64,000 nucleotides of DNA from VBAS01 sp964581455 (GTDB lineage: Bacteria > Bacteroidota > Bacteroidia > Chitinophagales > Chitinophagaceae), in NCBI GenBank assembly GCA_964581455.1, contig CAZOOT010000001.1, forward strand, positions 29,435-93,434, read 5' to 3'. This document shows, piece after piece, positions 27,462-35,708 of this stretch; position 1 is the first letter of the stretch, and the number at the start of each line of letters is the position of its first letter. The notes under the pieces are model-generated. The model was not told the DNA's origin, ran no database searches, and saw only the letters and a list, made by a program, of their open reading frames with translations. The translations under genes were made by a program, and so were the position numbers.

Positions 27462-28694
27462 ATGATTTTAATGTTAAGTAAACGCTTTTTTCTGATTTTA
27501 TTAATTTTTATTTCTTTTTATCCTTTTGCGGAAGCTCAAAACCCCGATGGAGAAACGCTAAAGACTTCGGTCCCAACCAAAAAAAACTGGTATGAATCGT
27601 TTAGTATCCGCGGATATGCCCAGGTGCGGTATAATCGGCTTTTAGAAACAAACCCCAGGTTGAGCTGTGAACAATGTGATAAATCCTGGGGCGAGGGGGG
27701 TGGATTCTTTTTACGTCGAATCCGCATCATATTCAGCGGGGATGTTCATGAAAGGGTTTATATATATATTCAACCCGATTTTGCTTCTTCAGCGTCTTCT
27801 ACAGGATTACATTTTGCTCAAATAAGGGATGCCTATTTTGATGTTTCATTGGACAAAAAGAAAGAATTTCGTTTCCGTTTTGGCCAAAGCAAAGTGCCGT
27901 TTGGATTTGAAAACATGCAATCCAGTCAAAACAGATTGCCACTTGACCGAAATGATGGACTAAACAGCGCAGTATCCAATGAAAGGGATCTGGGTGTATT
28001 TTTTTACTGGGCCCCCATTGAAAAAAGACAATTGCTGGCATCTCTTGTAAGGGATGGATACAAGGGTTCCGGAGACTATGGAGTTTTTGGGTTCGGGGCA
28101 TATAATGGACAAACAGCAAATAAACCCGAACAAAATTTAAATAGGCATATAGTAACAAGATTTTCTTACCCTGTTAAAATAAATAATCAGGTTATAGAAC
28201 CCGGTATTCAGGCATATACAGGAAAGTATATATTGCCTGCAGATCTCAGAAGTGCTGGTATAAAGGGACCAAAGAATTTTGAATTTGCAGACCAGCGGGT
28301 AGCTGCTACATTTGTTTTATATCCAAAACCATTTGGAATTCAGGCAGAGTACAATATCGGGAAAGGACCTGAATTTGATAAAAAAACAGATTCAGTTATA
28401 ACAAGAGATCTAAAAGGAGGATATATTACCGCTTCTTACATGCTAAAAGCAAAAGAGCAAATCATCATCCCTTTCACCAGGTATCATTATTATGATGGTG
28501 GCAAGAAACATGAATTGGATGCCCGCAGCTATAAAGTAAATGAACTGGAAATAGGAGTGGAGTGGCAGCCAATCAGGAACTTTGAATTAGTGGCTATGTA
28601 CACAATTTCAAAAAGAAGATTCGAAGATTTTAAACTCCGGGATAACCTTCAAAAAGGAAATTTGATCAGGTTGCAGGCCCAGATGAATTTTTAA
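27462..28694 (+). CDS. OprO/OprP-type phosphate-selective porin
   Basis: This 410-residue outer-membrane protein has a signal peptide (LILLIFISFYPFAEAQ) and the polyphosphate-selective porin architecture. An N-terminal SFSIRGYAQVRYNRL strand is followed by FFLRRIRIIFSGDVHERVYI, then DAYFDVSLDKKKEFRFRFGQ and KVPFGFENMQSSQNRLPLDR, and a terminal LQAQMNF strand with aromatic end. In OprP, Arg/Lys-rich loops funnel phosphate. It is first of the plus-strand phosphate genes and divergent from DUF47-PiT. A second Met at 27471 is an alternative start. Confidence 0.87.
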   Translation: MILMLSKRFFLILLIFISFYPFAEAQNPDGETLKTSVPTKKNWYESFSIRGYAQVRYNRLLETNPRLSCEQCDKSWGEGGGFFLRRIRIIFSGDVHERVYIYIQPDFASSASSTGLHFAQIRDAYFDVSLDKKKEFRFRFGQSKVPFGFENMQSSQNRLPLDRNDGLNSAVSNERDLGVFFYWAPIEKRQLLASLVRDGYKGSGDYGVFGFGAYNGQTANKPEQNLNRHIVTRFSYPVKINNQVIEPGIQAYTGKYILPADLRSAGIKGPKNFEFADQRVAATFVLYPKPFGIQAEYNIGKGPEFDKKTDSVITRDLKGGYITASYMLKAKEQIIIPFTRYHYYDGGKKHELDARSYKVNELEIGVEWQPIRNFELVAMYTISKRRFEDFKLRDNLQKGNLIRLQAQMNF

Positions 28695-28716
28695 TATTTT
28701 TTATTCAGAATCCAAA

Positions 28717-28795
28717 CATAACAGTAAGGTAACATAAGCATTACAATTGCATAATACAGGCGTAACAGTTTCGTAATACGCTCCGGGTAGTTTTG
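28717..28795 (+). promoter_or_regulatory. Pho-box-like array of six 7-bp repeats plus -7 element
   Basis: Six heptamers lie at 28717, 28728, 28739, 28750, 28761 and 28772, each separated by 4 bases: CATAACA, GGTAACA, CATTACA, CATAATA, CGTAACA, CGTAATA (consensus CrTAAyA). The last ends at 28778. After nine bases comes TAGTTTTG (28788-28795), a perfect TAnnTTTG. PhoB of proteobacteria binds 7-bp direct repeats with a 4-bp spacer placed about 10 bp before the -10 box, replacing the -35. The geometry is the same here, although the repeat sequence differs. Transcription would begin near 28799, 18 bases before the GTG start. Confidence 0.75.
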
Positions 28796-28816
28796 CCTCA
28801 ATAAAAAACAATAATT

Positions 28817-31609
28817 GTGAGCAAAATTATCAACACAGTACTCCTTAGTTTATTCTGCTTTTCATTTACAGCCTCCGCTCAAAGCGGAAAAATTGCCGGA
28901 AAAATAAAAGACTTGAAATCAAACGACCTGCTGATTGGCGCCAGTATTATAATTAAAGGACAATCCAAAGGTATTTCAACCAGCATAGAAGGCACCTATA
29001 ATATGAATGTGGAACCAGGCACTTATATATTGCTGGTATCCTACTCTGGTTATCTCACAAAAGAAATTTCGGGAGTTACTGTAAAACCAGGAGAACTGAC
29101 CGAATTAGATATTACACTGGAAATACAATCCAAAGAAATGTCAGCAGTGATCATAACTGCCTCAGCTAAAAAGGAATCTATTAATACACTTTATAACCTG
29201 CAACGTACAGAGGCGGGTATGAGTGATGGAATAGCAGCTGATGTAATTAAAAAATCACCGGATAAAAATACCGGTGCCATCTTAAAAAGAGTAAGTGGCG
29301 CTTCTGTTCAGGAAAATAAATTTGTGGTGGTTCGTGGCCTGGCCGACAGGTACAATGGAGCCATGATCAATAATTCCGTTTTACCCAGCAGTGAACCAGA
29401 TAGAAAAGCATTTTCATTTGATATTATTCCTTCAAGTCTTGTTGATAATATTATTATAAACAAAACCGCATCTCCCGATCTGCCCGGTGATTTTAGTGGC
29501 GGCATGGTACAGGTAAATACTAAAGATGTTCCTGCCAGAAATTTCCTCAGCATTGGCGTTGGACTCGGTGCAAACACACAAACTACTTTCAGGAAATTCA
29601 AATCAGGTGTGCAGGGAAATTTAGATTTTCTGGGATTTGATGACGGTACCCGCAATATGCCAGCAGCTTTTCCAAAATCAAGAACAAAATACAACAGCTC
29701 CACAGCGGATGATCAATTAGCATTTTCAAAAATGTTTGATAATAATTTCAGTCATCGGAAAACTTCCACCTCTTTACCGGCGCAAAACATGCAATTGACT
29801 TTTGGAAACCGGAAAGATATTTCCCCGGGTAGTTATTTCGGTACTGTACTTTCACTCACGTATCAGCATGCACAGTCAATTAATGAAAGTAACAGAAAGG
29901 ATTTTGAAAGTGCAGGAATCACTTCTTATGAGTATCATGATGTGTTGTTTAAAAACATATCCAGCCTCGGTACCCTAGCCAATTTTTCTTTTGTAAAAGG
30001 AAACAATAAGTTCTCGCTGAAAAATATTTTCAACAGGTCATTTGAAAACACGTTTACAACCAGAAACGGATATAACTATGATAACGACCAGGACATCAAC
30101 CTGGAAAATGGAACTACTGCCAATGACCTTCTGATTAAAACACTGATCAGTTCACAGTTGGAAGGAGATCACCGGCTGGGAGAAAATAATCAAAAGCTGA
30201 ACTGGAATATCAATTTTGCAGTTACCAACCGTGATCAACCGGACCTTGCGGTGATCTCTTATTTCAAACCCATCAGTACACCAACAGCTCCCTACTCAGT
30301 TATTCTCCGGCCTCAAAACACATTTCGTTTTTTCAGCAACCTGAATGAAAATGCAACCGGTGGAAATATTAATTATTCACTTCCATTTAAATGGAATGAT
30401 GAAAAACAAATTATTAAAACAGGATATTCCGGTCAATATAAAACAAGAGAGTTCCAGACAAGATTCCTCACCTATAAGAAAAGCCCTTACGGTACTTTTA
30501 ATGAAAGCCTGTTAACCTTATCTCCCAAAGAAATATTTAATAAAGAAAATATCAATGCCAATGGATTCATAATCGAAGATATAACCAGCAATACCGATCG
30601 TTATAGCGCTTCATCATTTTTAAATGCAGGTTATGTTCTTTCAGATAACCGGTTTACAGACAAAACAAGGTTGGTTTGGGGAATCAGGGTAGAAAGTTTC
30701 AATCAGAAAGTAAGTACACGGGATCTGTCGGGCCGTATAGTAGAAGTGAATAATAATAATTTTGATATTTTACCTTCAGCTGCCTTTACTTATAGTTTTA
30801 CCCGGAAACAGAATCTGAAATTTGCTTTATCACAAACTGTTTCCAGGCCCGAATTCCGGGAACTGGCTAATTTCTCCTACTATGATTTTGTAACCAACAG
30901 TTCTGTAATAGGGAATCCTGCTCTGGAACGCAGTTTAAATACAAATGCAGACATCCGCTATGAAATATTTCCAAAAGCAGGGGAGATTATTTCAGTATCC
31001 GGATTTTATAAGAGTTTTAAAAACCCGATCGAACAGGCAATACTTTCAGGATCAGTTCCCAGCAATCGTATCCGCACATTCATCAATTCTGATAAAGCAG
31101 ATACTTACGGAGCAGAACTGGAAATCAGAAAGCAACTTAGTTTTCTTGGTGAAAAAAACTGGCTGGAAAATATAATAGTTTATACCAACCTATCCATCAT
31201 TAAGTCTGCAGTTAATATTGCTTCATTAAATCTTGAAACAAAAGAACGTCCGCTGCAGGGCCAGTCACCCTACCTGGTCAATGCCGGAATTCTTTATAAC
31301 ACGGTTAATAATGGCCTTGCATTCAGCTTGCTTTATAACCGGACAGGTGAAAGAATTGCTGACGTAGGATTTGCCGGTTACCCGGACATCTATGAAAGGG
31401 CGAGGGATATACTGGACTTTCAGGTAAGTAAGCAGGTTGGAAAAAATGGCGAATTAAAACTTAATGTCTCAGACCTTTTGAATCAAAAAACAATCTTTTA
31501 CCAGAACCTGGATGATAAAAAAATATATAATAAAAAAAATGACCAGGTGGTAAACGATATAAAATATGGCAGCAGTATTTCAATTGCCTATACTTATAAT
31601 TTCAATTAA
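28817..31609 (+). CDS. TonB-dependent receptor, probably phosphate-starvation-induced
   Basis: This 930-residue outer-membrane receptor starts with GTG, right after the Pho-like array. The order is signal peptide (to ASAQS, about residue 22), a carboxypeptidase-like regulatory domain (about 23-110, KIAGKIKDLKSNDLLIGA), a plug domain (about 120-235, GAILKRVSGASVQENKFVVV, then NKTASPDLPGDFSGGMVQVN), and a 22-strand barrel ending in AYTYNFN. There is no SusD homologue; a beta-helix lipoprotein gene follows by a few bases instead. The ligand is unknown. Context suggests a phosphorus-containing substrate such as a phosphate ester or polyphosphate (inference). Confidence 0.88.
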   Translation: MSKIINTVLLSLFCFSFTASAQSGKIAGKIKDLKSNDLLIGASIIIKGQSKGISTSIEGTYNMNVEPGTYILLVSYSGYLTKEISGVTVKPGELTELDITLEIQSKEMSAVIITASAKKESINTLYNLQRTEAGMSDGIAADVIKKSPDKNTGAILKRVSGASVQENKFVVVRGLADRYNGAMINNSVLPSSEPDRKAFSFDIIPSSLVDNIIINKTASPDLPGDFSGGMVQVNTKDVPARNFLSIGVGLGANTQTTFRKFKSGVQGNLDFLGFDDGTRNMPAAFPKSRTKYNSSTADDQLAFSKMFDNNFSHRKTSTSLPAQNMQLTFGNRKDISPGSYFGTVLSLTYQHAQSINESNRKDFESAGITSYEYHDVLFKNISSLGTLANFSFVKGNNKFSLKNIFNRSFENTFTTRNGYNYDNDQDINLENGTTANDLLIKTLISSQLEGDHRLGENNQKLNWNINFAVTNRDQPDLAVISYFKPISTPTAPYSVILRPQNTFRFFSNLNENATGGNINYSLPFKWNDEKQIIKTGYSGQYKTREFQTRFLTYKKSPYGTFNESLLTLSPKEIFNKENINANGFIIEDITSNTDRYSASSFLNAGYVLSDNRFTDKTRLVWGIRVESFNQKVSTRDLSGRIVEVNNNNFDILPSAAFTYSFTRKQNLKFALSQTVSRPEFRELANFSYYDFVTNSSVIGNPALERSLNTNADIRYEIFPKAGEIISVSGFYKSFKNPIEQAILSGSVPSNRIRTFINSDKADTYGAELEIRKQLSFLGEKNWLENIIVYTNLSIIKSAVNIASLNLETKERPLQGQSPYLVNAGILYNTVNNGLAFSLLYNRTGERIADVGFAGYPDIYERARDILDFQVSKQVGKNGELKLNVSDLLNQKTIFYQNLDDKKIYNKKNDQVVNDIKYGSSISIAYTYNFN

Positions 31610-31636
31610 AAAATGATACAGGTAAAAATAAAAAAT

Positions 31637-32998
31637 ATGAAACGATTAAAATTTTCAGTTTGGATGATGATGCTGGCAGTCTTGTTATGGAGTTGTTCAA
31701 AAACCTATAACGCAGATGATGGAAATAACAATAGCGATGAGCCGGGTGTTATATCGGGAGAAGTAACAACTTACACAAAACTTACCAAAGACAGAACCTG
31801 GCGATTAAAAGGATATGTATATGTAACTAATGGAGCTATCCTGGAAATAGAAGCCGGAACAGTTGTTAAAAGCGATACCACACAAAAAGGAGCACTGATT
31901 ATTGAAAGAGGAGCAAAATTAATTGCTAATGGAACAGCCAGTCAACCCATTGTTTTTACTTCGGGAAAAACTGCAGGACAAAGGGCACCGGGGGACTGGG
32001 GTGGTATTATCATTCTTGGAAAAGCAACTATCAATCAGCCCGGGGGCCAGGCAACCATTGAGGGAGGAATTGGAAGAATGTATGGTGGCGGAGCAAACCC
32101 AAATGATAATGACAATTCAGGCATTCTTCGATTTATGAGAATAGAATTTGCAGGCATAGCAGCGCAACCTAATTCTGAAATCAACGGACTTACACTGGGT
32201 GCTGTAGGAAGAGGAACAACCATTGAAAATATTCAGGTATCCTATGCAAATGATGATGCGTATGAATTTTTTGGCGGCACAGTCAATTGTCGTAACCTGA
32301 TTGCCCTGGCAACGGCTGATGATGATTTCGATTTTGATTTTGGATACACAGGTATGATCCAGTATGCTGTAGCACTTCGGGATCCAAAATTTGTAGATGC
32401 CGGTGATGCCGGAAATGGTATTGAATGTGATAACGAAAACCCTTATTCCGGAAGAACACCATTTACAAGACCGGTACTTTCCAATTTCACGATCATTGGC
32501 CCAAACAATGCTCCGGGAACAGCACCCAACCACAACTTTGGAAATAGGTGGAGAAGGGGAACAAGATTTGTTTTCCGTAATTCAATTTTATTGGGCCATC
32601 AGAAAGGCGGATTCTCCATTGAATCTGATGCAAGTGCCGGTGCATACATGAGAGGCGAATCTCAGTTTATGAACAATATTATTTATTCTGTAACTGCTCC
32701 ATTCAAGATCAGTTCAGTGTCTGCCGATACATTAACTACAAATCAAATGGAAGCAAAAGCATTAGCCGAAGGATGCATGAAATTTAATAGCAGTAATGAA
32801 GTGGGCCTGGCCAATCCATTTGACTTATTGAATCCGGATTTTCGCCCCAATGCAGGATCTCCTGCGATGTCCGGTTCAATGTTTTCAGGAGATTTGTCTA
32901 ATTCATTTTTCCAGGCTGCTAATTTTCGTGGTGCATTTGGTGCTACCAACTGGATGGCAGGTTGGACATATTTTGATCCGAAGAACGGAAACTATTAA
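31637..32998 (+). CDS. Right-handed beta-helix surface lipoprotein, TonB receptor partner
   Basis: From the ATG at 31637 the protein is about 453 residues; an ATG at 31613 would add KIKNM-type residues that spoil the signal. It begins MKRLKFSVWMMMLAVLLW followed by SC, a lipoprotein signal with lipid-attached Cys. The body has GAILEIEAGTVVKSD, GALIIERGAKLIANGT and PGDWGGIIILGKATIN, the short beta-rungs of a parallel beta-helix. Many Asp/Asn-rich turns (NPNDNDNSG, ADDDFDFDFG) suggest calcium binding. It sits in the place a SusD lipoprotein would occupy and ends before a strong terminator, so receptor and lipoprotein form a two-gene operon. Confidence 0.82.
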   Translation: MKRLKFSVWMMMLAVLLWSCSKTYNADDGNNNSDEPGVISGEVTTYTKLTKDRTWRLKGYVYVTNGAILEIEAGTVVKSDTTQKGALIIERGAKLIANGTASQPIVFTSGKTAGQRAPGDWGGIIILGKATINQPGGQATIEGGIGRMYGGGANPNDNDNSGILRFMRIEFAGIAAQPNSEINGLTLGAVGRGTTIENIQVSYANDDAYEFFGGTVNCRNLIALATADDDFDFDFGYTGMIQYAVALRDPKFVDAGDAGNGIECDNENPYSGRTPFTRPVLSNFTIIGPNNAPGTAPNHNFGNRWRRGTRFVFRNSILLGHQKGGFSIESDASAGAYMRGESQFMNNIIYSVTAPFKISSVSADTLTTNQMEAKALAEGCMKFNSSNEVGLANPFDLLNPDFRPNAGSPAMSGSMFSGDLSNSFFQAANFRGAFGATNWMAGWTYFDPKNGNY

Positions 32999-33024
32999 AA
33001 TCATTATAACCTTATCAACTTAAG

Positions 33025-33048
33025 ATCCTGCTCCGGCAGGATTTTTTT
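33025..33048 (+). terminator. Strong intrinsic terminator
   Basis: ATCCTGC (33025-33031) and GCAGGAT (33036-33042) form a perfect 7-bp stem with a 4-base loop, followed by seven T. It ends the TonB receptor/lipoprotein operon 27 bases after the stop. Confidence 0.9.
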
Positions 33049-33214
33049 ATTTAATCTACACATAATATTCAGGTAAGATTAAATTAATAGTGGTTTCGCA
33101 ATTTGCAGTAGTTCTTTTTTGGTCTTTATTCAGGCACCTGGATCTGTCACCGGGTTAGTAAGCATCCTTCTCATGCAGTTTTGACCGCACTGGCTTTTGC
33201 CGGTGCGGTTTTTT
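33049..33214 (+). ncRNA. Possible small RNA between two terminators
   Basis: The stretch between the terminators at 33025-33048 and 33184-33214 has no reading frame of note. The second terminator must end some transcript starting in between, because the operon before it already stops at the first. The 3' half contains several short self-complementary words. No convincing TAnnTTTG is visible, so the start is unknown; read-through from the receptor operon or a leader of the next gene are alternatives. Confidence 0.3.
33184..33214 (+). terminator. Very strong intrinsic terminator or attenuator
   Basis: ACCGCAC pairs with GTGCGGT, extended inside by TGGC/GCCG, giving an 11-bp stem with a TTTT loop and a run of six T. 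It lies 17 bases before the start codon of the next gene, so it is either the end of a small RNA or an attenuator in that gene's leader. Confidence 0.88.
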
Positions 33215-33230
33215 AGTGATAATTTTAAAA

Positions 33231-33635
33231 ATGAAATATTTCATCCTGCTTCTTTTTTCAACAGTTATATTTTACAGTTGCAAACGATCAGCTATCAGAC
33301 AAAGTTTTTCATCTGCCGACAGCCTGGTTATTCATTTTAAAAATGAACAGGCAGGTATGATCACAAAAACTATACAGACAACCGATGCAAAAGCGATAAG
33401 CAGGATGATTGATTTCCTGGATGCTTCAGCAACTGAAAATTTCAAATGCGGCTATGATGGTAAAATGGTTTTTTACAGCAAAAAAAATAAGATTCAGGAA
33501 GTAGATTTTAAAATGAGTAATGAGGCCTGCAATCATTTTTCCTTTTTGCTGGAAGGAAAACTGGTAAATACTAAAATGAAAGCTGAAGCAGTTGATTTTT
33601 TAAAAGCACTGGAAAATGGAATGCCGTATTATTAA
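33231..33635 (+). CDS. Small hypothetical lipoprotein
   Basis: This is about 134 residues from the ATG at 33231; an upstream GTG at 33216 directly follows the terminator and is less likely. The leader KYFILLLFSTVIFYSC ends in a lipobox-like FYSC, so Cys is probably lipidated. The rest is a small mixed alpha/beta domain (MVFYSKKNKIQEVDFKMSNE) of no family recognised here. It converges on the sensor kinase gene with 15 bases between stops. Position within the phosphate island is the only functional hint. Confidence 0.65.
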   Translation: MKYFILLLFSTVIFYSCKRSAIRQSFSSADSLVIHFKNEQAGMITKTIQTTDAKAISRMIDFLDASATENFKCGYDGKMVFYSKKNKIQEVDFKMSNEACNHFSFLLEGKLVNTKMKAEAVDFLKALENGMPYY

Positions 33636-33650
33636 TTACATTCTTCAACC

Positions 33651-34712
33651 TCAACCTCCTCCTCCTTCTCTCTTCGCTTCCAATGTAAATCCAACTGTTG
33701 TTCCAACCCCTTCAGTACTTCGGATATGAATAGATTGTTCGTGTGCTTCTATGATATGCTTGCAAATAGATAATCCCAATCCGCTTCCTGTCAAATCCCG
33801 GTTTCTTCCTTCTTCAGTTCTGTAAAATCGTTCAAAGATTCTTTGCAAATGTTTTTCTTCAATACCCATCCCGTTATCACTTATTTCTACAAGTATTCTT
33901 TGGCCATCTGTATTATACATGCTTGCTACAATCTCACCAGCTTGTTTTCCGTACTTAATTGAATTTTCAATTAAATTTTGTAATACTTGTTTTATTTTAT
34001 CACGGTCGGCAAAAACAAAAAGCGGCGCTTCACATCCTTTCTTAATGCTGAAACTCATTTGAATAGTTTCTGCAATCAATGAATTGCTTTCAAAAACCTC
34101 TTTAACAGTATCCTGTATTATAAAATTTGATTTATTTAACTTCAACTCGCCTCTTTCCAGTTTGGAGATCTCATCAAGATCTGCAAGCAGGTGTGAAAGC
34201 CGTGCTACATTCTTTGAAGTATTTTCAAGAAATTTTTTATTGATCTCCGGTTTATTCATTCCCCCGGCCAATAAACTTTCCACATAGCCCTGGATAGAAA
34301 ATACGGGGGTTTTAAATTCGTGGGAAAGATTTTGAAGAAACTCTTTTCTGAACTGTTCATTTTTTTTCAGCAACTCAATTTCTTTATTTGTTTTTTCAGC
34401 CCAGGCCTCTACATCCTCTCTTACTTCGTCAATGCTTTTTTTGGGAAGCACATATTTATAGTACATCTCTTCTTTTTTGGTAGCCTTTGTCTGGTAAATG
34501 AATTTATAAATGAGTTTGATTTTCCTGTAAATAAATTTTTCCAGTACGAAAGAGATCAGCAGGTAGCTTCCTCCAAGAACAATGATAAATGAAGCCAGTC
34601 CCCATAACCAACTTTGTTCAATAATAAAAATAAGTAAACCGATAGGGGTTGAAAGGGCCAATGCAGTAAGAAAAGAAAGCTGCTGCGGAGAAAGGTTTTT
34701 TGTTAAAAACAT
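33651..34712 (-). CDS. Sensor histidine kinase, PhoR-like
   Basis: This 353-residue membrane kinase has two N-terminal membrane segments (about 11-60) with almost no periplasmic loop. Next comes the phospho-acceptor helix FLQNLSHEFKTPVFSIQGY with H131, then the ATPase domain: N box NLIENSIKYGK, G1 EISDNGMGIEE, F box FERFYRTEEG, G2 GSGLGLSICKHII. The lack of a sensory loop is as in PhoR, which senses phosphate through its transporter. It lies 103 bases downstream of the response regulator gene and is presumably co-transcribed with it. The phosphate role is inferred from neighbours. Confidence 0.88.
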   Translation of the reverse strand: MFLTKNLSPQQLSFLTALALSTPIGLLIFIIEQSWLWGLASFIIVLGGSYLLISFVLEKFIYRKIKLIYKFIYQTKATKKEEMYYKYVLPKKSIDEVREDVEAWAEKTNKEIELLKKNEQFRKEFLQNLSHEFKTPVFSIQGYVESLLAGGMNKPEINKKFLENTSKNVARLSHLLADLDEISKLERGELKLNKSNFIIQDTVKEVFESNSLIAETIQMSFSIKKGCEAPLFVFADRDKIKQVLQNLIENSIKYGKQAGEIVASMYNTDGQRILVEISDNGMGIEEKHLQRIFERFYRTEEGRNRDLTGSGLGLSICKHIIEAHEQSIHIRSTEGVGTTVGFTLEAKREGGGG

Positions 34713-34815
34713 ATTGCAAGATACTTGATACCAGAAATCAGGTATTGGATTTTAAAATAACATCATTATTTGTAAAATGAGACAGATAGCATCCGGCATC
34801 CAGTTCCCAGCCCCT

Positions 34816-35493
34816 CTACAACTCAAACTTATACCCCACACCCTTCACAGTTGTAATGCAATCTATTCCCAATTTCTGACGGATCTTACGGATATGAACA
34901 TCAATTGTCCGGTCGCCAACAATTACTTCCGATCCCCAAACCTGGTTCAGTATTTCATTTCTTAAAAAAACTCTTCCGGGAACTGAAGCCAGCATGTGCA
35001 AAAGTTCAAACTCCTTTTTGGCAAGAGAAATGTTTTTCTTTTTATACTGAACCATAAATTTTTGCGGATCTATGGTAAGCCCTTCAATAGAAATGATGGA
35101 TGAATCTGTATTTTTTATCCTGCGAAAAAGTGAATTTATTTTACTGATAAAAACTTTCGGGCTGATGGGTTTACTGATATAATCATCTGCGCCGGTTTCT
35201 AAACCCTTTATTTGTGTTTCTTCATCACTTAAAGCAGTAAGAAAAAGTATCAATGTGTTTCTGAAAGAAGGCTGCATTCTCAGTAATTCACAAACTTCCA
35301 CTCCGTTTTTTTTAGGCATCATGATATCAAGTACTATCAGGTCGGGATGTTCTTTTTTCGCCTTATCCAATGCTTCATCTCCATCCCTGGCTGTTAAAAC
35401 ATAATATCCTTCATTCTCCAGGTTATATTTGAGAATTTCCAGTATATCCGGCTCGTCATCAGCAATAAGAATTTTTTTTGCCTGGGGATCCAT
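34816..35493 (-). CDS. OmpR/PhoB-type response regulator
   Basis: This 225-residue regulator has a receiver domain with acidic residues D12, D13, E14 (ADDEPD), the phosphorylation site D56 (LIVLDIMMP) and the conserved Lys in YISKPISPK. A C-terminal winged helix (about 128-225) has VWGSEVIVGDRTIDVHIRKI. In this setting it is the natural candidate to bind the six-repeat array upstream of the TonB receptor, because PhoB-class proteins bind direct repeats with an 11-bp period. Encoded just before its kinase. Confidence 0.9.
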   Translation of the reverse strand: MDPQAKKILIADDEPDILEILKYNLENEGYYVLTARDGDEALDKAKKEHPDLIVLDIMMPKKNGVEVCELLRMQPSFRNTLILFLTALSDEETQIKGLETGADDYISKPISPKVFISKINSLFRRIKNTDSSIISIEGLTIDPQKFMVQYKKKNISLAKKEFELLHMLASVPGRVFLRNEILNQVWGSEVIVGDRTIDVHIRKIRQKLGIDCITTVKGVGYKFEL

Positions 35494-35511
35494 GCAGGTT
35501 TATTTAAGGCG

Positions 35512-35519
35512 CAAACCTA
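35512..35519 (-). promoter_or_regulatory. -7 element of the response regulator/kinase operon
   Basis: TAGGTTTG on the minus strand is a perfect TAnnTTTG. It lies 18 bases before the regulator ATG, giving a leader of about 15 bases. Confidence 0.5.
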
Positions 35520-35687
35520 CATCAATTTGTTTTCGAGTTTTGGATTATCAGGCAGAAAACAAAGAGTTAATAAAAACTTAATACAAAGTTCAATTTATAT
35601 TGATTTAATAAACACTTTTCTTTGCCCACCAAATTCAGATAATAATCATCAATAACAGAGTTTTTTAATGGTCTGATGAATTACAGT

Positions 35688-35695
35688 TAAATTTG
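35688..35695 (+). promoter_or_regulatory. -7 element of the 741-residue secreted protein gene
   Basis: TAAATTTG is a perfect TAnnTTTG, 13 bases before the ATG at 35709. No clear TTTG is found 20 bases upstream. Confidence 0.45.
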
Positions 35696-35708
35696 TGATA
35701 CCAATCTT

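Noticed and set aside
29308..29703. Long minus-strand frame inside the TonB receptor gene
   Set aside because: It is the antisense shadow of a clear receptor coding region, without its own promoter or motifs. Similar shadows occur under several other genes here.
35566..35594. GTTAATA, CTTAATA and GTTCAAT at an 11-bp period near the regulator gene, as a second Pho box
   Set aside because: Only the first two units resemble the array at 28717. The site is about 50 bases from the regulator's -7 element and over 100 from the other gene's, so it does not have Pho-box placement. AT-rich sequence gives such matches by chance.
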